DNA of 64,000 nucleotides. Origin: Amborella trichopoda. Its lineage: Eukaryota > Streptophyta > Magnoliopsida > Amborellales > Amborellaceae. The stretch is taken from assembly GCF_000471905.2 (NCBI RefSeq), contig NW_006499364.1:6144250-6208249 (forward strand). Reading direction: 5' to 3'. The notes beneath the pieces are model-generated. The model was not told where the DNA came from and searched no databases. It worked only from the letters and a program-made list of their open reading frames with translations. Made by a program: the position numbers and the translations under genes. Shown piece after piece: positions 56,851 to 64,000 of the stretch (the stretch's first letter is position 1; each line of letters begins with the position of its first letter).

Positions 56851-57115
56851 CCTTGTCCAAATCGAGCTGGCAAGCAACCAGAGGGCTTCGTAATTACTTT
56901 AAGAGGGCTATCCACTCAAGCGTTTCCTCGAACCCCCCAAGTGGTGTAAAGAGCATTCACGCTCCAGTCGCAAAATCTCTCTCACCGTCGGCACCTATCT
57001 GTAAGAAGGAGGGACGGCACGCAACGCACATGCCAAACCTCCGCGATTGTTCAAGAGAGGGTTTCCCCTTCCTAACTCAAGGGAAACCAGGACCCCACCC
57101 ACATCAGCAGGTGCT
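56851..57115 (+). mobile_element. End part of a subfamily C-like LTR (plus orientation)
   Basis: Contains CAACCAGAGGGCTTC..TAAGAGGGC (56877-56909), the reverse complement of which recurs at 59206-59240. Then CTCGAACC, GCACGCAACGCACATGCC and CCGCGATTGTTCAAGAGAGG as in 20095-20115. It stops at about 57115, where the strand sense of the homology flips. Confidence 0.6.
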
Positions 57116-57119
57116 GATC

Positions 57120-57885
57120 ACCCAGGTGCTGGAGGTGACTGAAGAGTTGGGTCCCACTTGGCTACCAGCGCTACCAGCTCAGGCTGACTCCTCCATAGTG
57201 ACTGAATGAGAGAGCGTATGCATCTCTCAGCTCAACTCGACTGTACGGGAGGAAGGTAGAGCTGAGATCAGAGGGTTAGAACTCTTGGGGTCGCTTGGGA
57301 CCGCATGTTTATCGCAGACATGGTTACTGCGCAGTGCAAGTAATGATTAGATAGGAAGAGAGAGAGGGCTTGGGGTGTAGCCTAGTTTAGGAAAGAGAGG
57401 GAATGGAACATCGTACTAAGGGGTATTTACTCTCTTTGTAAGTTTTCTCTCCCCTCTCGACGGGATTAAGGGTTTAGAGGCAAAAGGCAAGTGAAAACAA
57501 GCGTGATGTCTCTATTCCAGTGATGAATAATTCGCCTTTTTACAATTGACCTAAGGTTATTTATATAAAGAACTCACCAAACAGGGGTGAATGCTCAAAA
57601 ACTAAGCTTAATTAAAATTAAAAGAATTTAGAACAAAATCCAGAAATTAGGTATAATGACCAAAACACCCCTAAAACCTTTTGTGCTAATGATGAAACCA
57701 TCCATCTCTAAGAGGCCTCCCCCCTTTGCCAGATCTTTGAAACTTTTTTGAAAACTTGTAGCGATGTTCAGACGATTTCCCATTATATCTTCAATGCTCG
57801 TTCGATTCTGGGCATTTTGATGCTGCTTAATTGTGTTGAGGCAGCCTTTTTCCATGGGGTAGAAGTCGGCTAGATTCGTGAACTT
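57120..57885 (-). mobile_element. Subfamily C LTR fragment (minus orientation)
   Basis: Direct match to 59437-59729 plus 62637-63090: GGGTGCTAGAGGTGAC.., GGTTAGAACTCTTGGG, GGCTTGGGGYGTAGCC, AAGTTTTCTCTCC, GATTAAGGGTTTAGA and CAAAACRCCCCTAAAAYCTT. It is uninterrupted here, which shows what the C LTR looked like before the TGTCAC element inserted at 59730. Both ends are cut: at 57120 against an inverted LTR end, and at 57885 against gag leader. Confidence 0.85.
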
Positions 57886-57889
57886 TGGT

Positions 57890-58958
57890 GGCCAATGCTC
57901 ACGTGTGTAAGGAAGGAGGAGTGGAGAGGATAACGCTCAAAGGGAAGCTCTTCGAGTACCTTGTAACGAGCGGCTTCGGAGCAGTTAGGGGTGCAGTGGA
58001 CACTCTTTTCCCCCTCCCATCGACAGCATACTTGGACATGCATGTGTGTGCACTATCCATAGCAGTGTTTGAGGTGGTTCTAGGCCCAACCCCTTGTGAA
58101 GTGAGAGGCTGAGTATTTGCAATACTCGCCCGTTTGATTTGAGGGGCCTTAGGGCCTCCAGCATGCATGTGCACTTGTTTATGAGACCTTCGATTATCTC
58201 GAAAGTCATGTGCTCATTTGGTTACAACCTTTGGGCTGCCTTGAGCTGTAGGATTAATATGCATGGCATCGGTGGTATTAGAACCACCTGTGTTGATTCT
58301 AGGTCTGAAGAAACCCAAAGTAGTTGAGGAGACTGGAGTGGGTTGTTGTCTGCCCTGTCTCGTCACAGTGACGGATAGATCATCAGCGATGACATGTGTA
58401 AGCGGCGATTGCAGGGTCGCGCGGACTGGCATAAGAATTGACAGAGCATGGTGTGTGTAATGGCATGCTAGTGTTAACGGCACCCTTATGCAACACGGGT
58501 GGGGTTACCTTTTGGCTACCCACGGAGACGGTGGTCTTATTGAAACCCATCGAGCAAAGAGCAGTAGTGGCGCAAGGACCACATTGAAGGTTGCGACCGG
58601 CGAGGTACCCGCCAGAGGCAGGATGCTTTTGCGAGGGGGTGGCTGTGGTGCCACTCATGCAATTGATATCAATGGATTTCCCTTTTATGCCTGAGGAGGA
58701 AGGACAAGGGGTTTGAGCGCCCGTGCCCCGAGTTTTCCTAGGTTGGACTAGGATGGCAGAGCCAGTCAAGCTGCTTGAGTAAGATGTGGGGGAAGCAGGA
58801 TCAACTGATCCGCTCGCCACAGATGAGGTCTTAAATATGGGGATGAAGAAATCCCTAATCTGGACAAAGGAGGGATAGCGGAATCCCATTGCAATCTTTG
58901 AAAGAGAAGAAGAGAAATTTTTGCCTAAAAACAGTCCGACCCAACTATAAGATGGCAT
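57890..58958 (-). mobile_element. Subfamily C gag-leader region
   Basis: On the minus strand, starting right after the primer binding site, a single frame runs to 58383. It includes the DFFIP and C-x-x-GTT conserved blocks shared with subfamilies A and B. Further gag-like sequence continues in other frames to about 57890 without zinc knuckle or protease before the LTR fragment is reached. The element is thus a short deletion derivative: LTR, primer site, leader, LTR remnant. Confidence 0.7.
58383..58889 (-). pseudogene. Gag-leader ORF of subfamily C (intact in this stretch)
   Basis: The open frame extends from 59078, but its first 63 codons lie in LTR and primer site, so the first methionine after the primer site (58889, MGFRYPSFVQIRDFFIP) is the more likely start, giving 168 residues. 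Block 1, RDFFIPIF, and block 2, DINCMSGTTATPSQKHPASG, are in one frame here, unlike in subfamilies A and B. The rest is rich in S, T, P and G. No known domain is recognised. It is probably the N-terminal or leader part of gag in this lineage. Confidence 0.5.
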
Positions 58959-58977
58959 ATCCCCAGTGAAGTCACCA
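58959..58977 (-). promoter_or_regulatory. Primer binding site, tRNA-Arg-like (subfamily C)
   Basis: Reverse complement TGGTGACTTCACTGGGGAT, directly after the LTR end (GGCCCCGACTAAC). It differs from the expected tRNA-Arg complement at three positions. Confidence 0.85.
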
Positions 58978-59205
58978 GTTAGTCGGGGCCTGATTTCCTG
59001 TGGTCCTTGCATGTGGATGGATGGAGCTGGGAGGATATCCTCTATCAAACAACCGCAAAGGGCCCGCTCGCACCGCACACTTGTGGGTACGGGTACGCGA
59101 GCTCTCCTGAGTGCGGATAGGAACCAATAAAGAGAGAGATTTTACAATGGGGATACATTCAGATACTTATGTCGCCGTTTGGGGTTCAGGAATACACCCA
59201 AGCGA

Positions 59206-59240
59206 TTTGCCCTCTTAGAACAATGAAGAAACCCTCTGGT
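59206..59240 (-). other. Conserved LTR motif (subfamily C)
   Basis: Reverse complement CAGAGGGTTTCTTCATTGTTC continuing as TAAGAGGGCAAATCGC, a diverged form lying about 230 bp from the primer site. The plus-oriented counterpart is at 56881-56909. Confidence 0.75.
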
Positions 59241-60359
59241 TGTCTGCTAGCACGGTTTAGACACGAACTCTCTTCAGACTTTCAACAAGTCACTTCTCTT
59301 TATCTCGTGCTTCAAACTATGATGCGGGTTCGATTATCCCCCTCCATGATGATCCTCTCAAACAGGGCTAACTAGCAAAAGGAAAGGATGTGGTGGAAGC
59401 AGGGTGAGGATGTTCCTCTCTGCGCAAGCGCTATGCGCCTGGGTGCTAGAGGTGACCAACGAGTTTGATCCCTCTTGGCTACCAGCTCAGGCTTACTCCT
59501 CCCTATGTATCTCTCGGCTCAACTCGACTGTACTGGATGAAGTTAGAACGGTAATCCGAGGGTTAGAACTCTTGGGTTCAGTCGGGACCACGTGTTTGTC
59601 GCGGACGGGGTTTTTGCGTGGGGTAGGTAACAATTAGAGAGGAAGAGAGAGAAGGCTTGGGGCGTAGCCGAGTTTAGGAAAGAGAGGGAATGGAACTGCG
59701 CACTCAGGGGTAATTTCTCCCTCTGTAAGTGTCACACCCCAAGTTCACTAACACTCTTGAGGTGCGACGGGCCATTTTTATACTATCTATATATAGAACA
59801 AATTTAAAATTCCTACTTGTATATTTTTATTGCATCAAATAATGTAATTTTAATCTTTATAAAGTGGGCTCACAACTGGTATTAACATGAAGGCTAGATA
59901 TGTTTCCATTTCTAAGTGTTTGTACAAAGTCTACTCATAACAAATATTAACAGGAAAGTCCATACAAACATTTTCCATCATTACAAAGTACATTTTCAGC
60001 TTATGTCAACATGTAGATTTTACAATTTTGATAGAACCAAAAGTTACAAAAATATTTGATCTTGATTATTATTTCTATCAAGCTACTTGTGCTTCATGAT
60101 AAGACTGCCATTACTCTAAAAAGGATTCATAACTGTTTCATGAGCTTGATTACTCAATAAATGATCATCATGGTCCTAAAAATAATCATAGTTGGAAGAT
60201 ATAAATGGTTTCTAAAGAATGTATATTAAAAACAACCTGAAGAGGAACTTTGAGCAAAAACATTTATGAAATAATAATTTCACTTTCAGAAATGCATAAT
60301 TAAACATAATATATCAGCATTTTAACATAAATGCATCATTAAAAAGATTTCACAAAATA

Positions 60360-60665
60360 CCCACCCTACTGGCGTCCCAAGTAGGTCACCTATATACCCC
60401 ACCAGCCTCCTGGATGGGTCCAAATAATCCCAGCAAGTCCAATCATACCTCACCGGTGTACCAGATGAGTCCAAACAATTCCTCCCAACATAACTAGATA
60501 GGTCCAAACAATCCCTACGGGTCTGATTATACTTCACCGGCTTCCCGGATGAGTCCAAATATCCCACCAACGTCCTGGATGGGCCAAAAATAATACCTAC
60601 AGGTCCAATCATACGTCACCGGCGTACCGGATGAGTCCAAATACCCCACCAGCATCCTAGATGGG
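60360..60665. repeat. Repeats of CACCGG..CCGGATGAGTCCAAA
   Basis: Units with CRCCGGYGTACCRGATGAGTCC (or CTTCCCGG) alternate with CACCARC.TCCTGGATGGGTCC, about 30-40 bp each, nine or so in all. The same array in reverse complement is at 34440-34605 in the truncated copy. Confidence 0.85.
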
Positions 60666-61789
60666 TCTAAATATACTTAAATTATCTCTGAATTTCTTTT
60701 AACCTCAAAAAATATCAATACCATATATGCAAAGCATCATTGAATTTATTAATAGGAATTCGCTTGAAGCAAGTTAAACAATCACATTCATTGAAATATC
60801 TGTAAGTAACAAATCAAATATTTTGGCAATAATTTATGAAAGGTAGTAATTCTAAAGGACATTCTTGAAATCTAACATGACAACAGTCTAGTATCAATAG
60901 AATAATCCTTATAGGAATCCAAAATTAAATACAGAATTATCACAATTTATGAAAATTCCAATTTGTAAATAATCAGGCCATTCTACAATCAAGTGCAAAA
61001 ATATCAATTGTTCAGATAATGAGGCAGCCATTTGCACATGAATTTTACAATGAAAGAAATATCACAATTTTACTAAAAAAATATTATTTTTCAAGACAAT
61101 GAGGTCACTTAAGCATAAAAATTATAAAATAAAGATGATGGACTAAAATATCACTATTTTAAAAACATACTATTTTTCAGGAGGATGATGTCACTTACCT
61201 CTATATGTCACGAGATGTGTTACTATTGCCAGAGCAAAATTGGGATTACTGGCTTTCGACTACAGGTATGGAAAAATAGATTAATGAGTTTATATAGAAA
61301 GAATGAGTATATATATAAAATATGTTCATAAAGGTAATTGAATCAAAATTCTATTAATACTATTTTTATGGAATAAATGTCATTTTTGTGGGAATATTGT
61401 AGTTATGAATATATAAAAAATATAAGGAAAGGTTTGGTTTAAATTTTTTGTATAAGATTGTGATATTATCTATCATTTTATCCATACTCTAATTTATAAC
61501 ACATGGTCTCTACATCATCACAATTTTATATACTATCTTGAATAAAATTATTATAATTTAGTGGAATAAGGATATTATAGTATTAATATGGGAAGGGAAG
61601 AGAGAGAGAGGTGAGTATAAAAATTTGTTTTTATATGAGAGGAGAAGATAGAGAGAGAATGAGAAACTAATAAATATAATATTATAAAGTAATGATTGAT
61701 GAATATTATTAAAGAGAATAATAATACTATAATTAATATTATGAGAGGAGAAGAGAGAAAAAATAAAATTCGTTTAACTATATTCTTTA

Positions 61790-62030
61790 TATGAGAGGGG
61801 TAGAGAGATATAATACAGTATTATGAGGTGATGATAACATGATTAGAGAGAATAATGATATCATCATTATTAATATCATGAGAGGGGAAGAGAAAATAAT
61901 GATTATGAGAGACTAAAAATAATAAAAAGATAAAATAGATAATATAGTATTATGAGGTGATGATAACATAATTAGAGAGAATAATGATATCATCATTATT
62001 AATATCATGAGATGGGGAGAGAAAATATGA
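61790..62030. repeat. About 120-bp duplication with palindromic ATGATATCAT
   Basis: GGTGATGATAACATRATTAG followed by AGAGAATAATGATATCATCA is present twice (about 61828 and 61947). A further loose version precedes it at about 61700. The ATGATATCAT core is palindromic. Confidence 0.85.
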
Positions 62031-62461
62031 TTATGAGAGTGTAATAATAATCAAAAGATTAAGAGGGAGAGAGAGAGGACTCACGTTGGAGAGAGAGAAT
62101 AGCTACTTGTTTGATGAACTTGATAATAAGCTCATGAGGAGGAAGAAGCTTTTTTATAATGAGGTTTGCTTGTGTAACATGTTCAACCATGTGTCCCTTT
62201 TTATTTTATTTTATTTTAATTGTTAAGCCACCTCATATCTTTTGTGCCACCTTTTATTCTTTTTATGCCACCTATCATTCGTTTATGCCACTTCACACTA
62301 ATTGTGGACACCTCATTATTTTATTGTTTCTCTTAAACTTTTTTTTTTTTATGCAAAATCCTATGGAATAAAAGGCATGGTCCCATGGCATACTTTTAAC
62401 ATCATGGTCCATACTTTATATTTTATTTCAAATTTTATTATTTTTATCATACATACATATT

Positions 62462-62511
62462 TGTTATTGTTATTATTATTATTATTGTTATTATTATTAT
62501 TATTATTATTA

Positions 62512-62586
<75 letters not shown>

Positions 62587-62608
62587 TTATTATTATTATT
62601 ATTATTTA
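62462..62608. repeat. Long (TTA)n microsatellite
   Basis: About 48 near-perfect TTA units, with a few TTG and TTC variants, near the right end of the TGTCAC element. The poly-leucine frame through it is not a gene. Confidence 0.97.
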
Positions 62609-64000
62609 ACTTAAAAGTCTTGGGTCGTCACTAATAAGTTTTCTCTCTCCTCTCAACAAGATTAAGGGTTTAGAAACAAAAAACAAGTGAAAACAAGTGT
62701 GATGCCTCTATTTTAGTGATGAATAATCCACCTATTTACAATTGACCTAAGCTTGTTTACATAGAGAACTCACCAAACAGCGGTGAATACTTAAAAACTA
62801 AGCATAATTACAATTAAAATAATTTAGAATAAAATCCCAAAATTAGATACAATGACCAAAACGCCCCTAAAATCTTTTGTGCTAATGACGAAACCATCCC
62901 TCTCTAAGGGGCTCCCACCATTGCCTGATCTTTGAAGCTTTTTTGGAAACTTATAACGATGGTTTAGATGATTTACCATTACATCTTCAATGTTCGTTCG
63001 ATTCTAGGCATTTTGATGCCCCTTAATCGTGTTGAGCTAACCTTTTTCCACGGGGTGGAAGTCCAGTTAGATTCGTGAACTTTGATTGCCAATGCTATTC
63101 GATCTGGTGAAGTTCTGAGTCTTTACTTTGATAGCAAATGAAAGATGATATTGTCACAATCGTTTTACACCAAGTTTGGTTTGTTTTGGTCTTCAGTTGT
63201 AGTATTTTCTAATTTGAGAGGTCACTGGAAAAAGGGATTTCGGCAACCGGGCGATCGTGCTTTTTCTGTAACGTTGGGATTTGTGCTTGGCTAACATTGG
63301 ATTAAGTACAATAGTTATATCAGTTTGCGGCCCTTCGAGAGATGGTCACATTTAACTCAGTTTTGCGATGATCTAATGTGCAGATCTCTAGTTGTGTTTC
63401 ACGAGGTTCGAGATATCTTCCTCTTGAGACCCTGATTTTTCTAGTTTCATGCTCATCTTCTTTCTAAAACAAGTTTGACCCTGGGTCGTATCATGGTGCA
63501 TGCCCTATGTCAAAATGACGAGATCGCCGTGATGTAGAACATGTCCAACTTTGAGCTTTTTTTTATTCTAGACGAAGGTTCCATGGATGCTTGAAGTCCA
63601 TCCCAAGATGTGAAGTCGCAGCCTCCATGATTGGGAACTGGTCCAGTGAAGTTGTACCGCGATGGTGTAAAACCTACCCGTTTTGAGGCAATTTGGGCGT
63701 AGAACCTTCTTAGGTGTTCAATTGAGCCCAAATTTGGTCCTCGGGGGTTTTCTTCTATGTTCTAAATACAACGGCAATGGTCTAGTACTTTTCTGAAGCC
63801 ACTAGTATAGAGCTACAGTTGTAACGTACTTTCTTGGCATGATAGTACTCTTTCCAAGTTGTCCAATTTGAGGCTTATTTCACAGTACAACTTTAGTCTA
63901 GCAATGTCTTGAGTACTAGCAGGATCGAGTTTTCACTGGCTCTCTCCTTATTCATGTGGCGGATGTAAGTACGTCAAAAGAGAGTAGGGCGGATAGGGGT

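Larger units (their letters stand above)
59730..62630. mobile_element. 2.9-kb TGTCACACCCC...GGGTCGTCA element, possibly a solo LTR
   Basis: The insertion is proven by the empty site: 57120-57885 reads ..TTTGTAAG|TTTTCTC.. where this copy has about 2.9 kb of extra sequence. Ends are TGTCACACCCCAAG and CTTGGGTCGTCA, which start with TG, end with CA and form a weak inverted repeat. The flanking duplication is short and imperfect (GTAAG before, TAAG after with a few extra bases), so ends may be off by up to five bases. It is AT-rich and has no coding capacity. It contains GATGAGTCC-type repeats, a duplication near 61800-62010 and a (TTA)n run. A truncated inverted copy is at 34200-35149. A solo LTR is my best guess; a non-autonomous DNA element is possible. 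Confidence 0.75.
58978..64000 (-). mobile_element. Subfamily C LTR, interrupted by the TGTCAC element
   Basis: LTR sequence occupies 58978-59729 and 62637-64000 and continues off the window. The two parts are contiguous in the uninterrupted copy at 57120-57885. Positions 63100-64000 resemble subfamilies A and B at 32100-33060 and 40000-40800, for example GGGTCGTATCATGGTGCATG followed by CCCTATGTCAAAATG at 63484. The conserved CTAAGAGGGC word lies at 59206-59240. Confidence 0.8.

Noticed and set aside
57899..58709. Plus-strand and alternative minus frames over the subfamily C leader
   Set aside because: Shadows of the minus-strand leader ORF identified by its conserved blocks and primer site.
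60360..60665. Hammerhead-ribozyme-like GGATGAGTCC words, suggesting a retrozyme
   Set aside because: The core needs CTGATGA and a downstream GAAAC. Here the second core base is changed (CGGATGAG), no GAAAC follows, and alternate units read GATGGGTCC. It is a simple repeat.
62302..62634. Poly-leucine frame
   Set aside because: Translation of a (TTA)n microsatellite.

Overview
The window looks like a stretch of plant (angiosperm) nuclear genome. It holds one recognisable host gene, the J-domain mitochondrial import protein TIM14/PAM18, with canonical GT-AG splicing. Almost everything else is transposable-element sequence of typical plant kinds: L1-like and RTE-like LINEs, hAT-type MITEs, and Tat/Ogre-type Ty3-gypsy LTR retrotransposons with a tRNA-Arg-like primer binding site. 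Codon use, repeat types and gap-flanking microsatellites all fit an assembled plant scaffold. I cannot name the species. There are runs of N at 16851-17086, 30239-30258 and 41736-42302.

Layout. 1-6822 is AT-rich non-coding sequence, probably the first intron or upstream region of TIM14, with several diverged tandem duplications. 6823-7001 is a TIM14 coding exon. 7002-22576 is a single 15.6-kb intron that has collected a minus-strand L1-like LINE (about 7622-11470) carrying a nested 650-bp hAT MITE with a perfect 8-bp target duplication, an RTE-like LINE (13095-14437), a second, 126-bp member of the same MITE family, a 29-bp perfect inverted repeat, a long solo-type Tat/Ogre LTR (about 17220-20180), and a second L1-like fragment (about 21150-22170). 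22577-22733 is the last TIM14 exon. No other host gene is visible from 22734 to 64000.

25000-64000 is a pile-up of Tat/Ogre-type gypsy elements. At least three related subfamilies can be told apart: A (LTR 29042-34130, gag-protease 25420-28900, minus strand; its relative is the solo LTR in the intron), B (LTR copies at 35150-35820, 38185-41290, 41395-47650 and 49800-54850; gag at 35850-38150; RNase H-integrase at 47660-49430) and C (LTR copies at 57120-57885 and 58978-64000; gag leader at 57890-58958). The subfamilies share an approximately 19-bp motif 150-280 bp before the LTR end, a tRNA-Arg-like primer binding site and a conserved gag-leader protein block. No copy is intact: reverse transcriptase is missing everywhere, frames are broken, and several junctions are inverted (38150/38185, 47650/47660, 57115/57120). 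A large inverted repeat, with arms near 43400-47650 and 50500-54850, flanks the integrase fragment. Within the LTRs are several independent satellite arrays: 29-bp, hairpin-core about 80-bp, 35-bp, 24-bp and PBS-like units. A separate element bounded by TGTCAC...TCA termini sits inside the subfamily C LTR (59730-62630), with a truncated inverted copy at 34200-35149.

The genes do not form a working pathway. The biological interest lies in a housekeeping mitochondrial gene tolerating a 15.6-kb intron full of mobile elements, and in the architecture of the LTRs.
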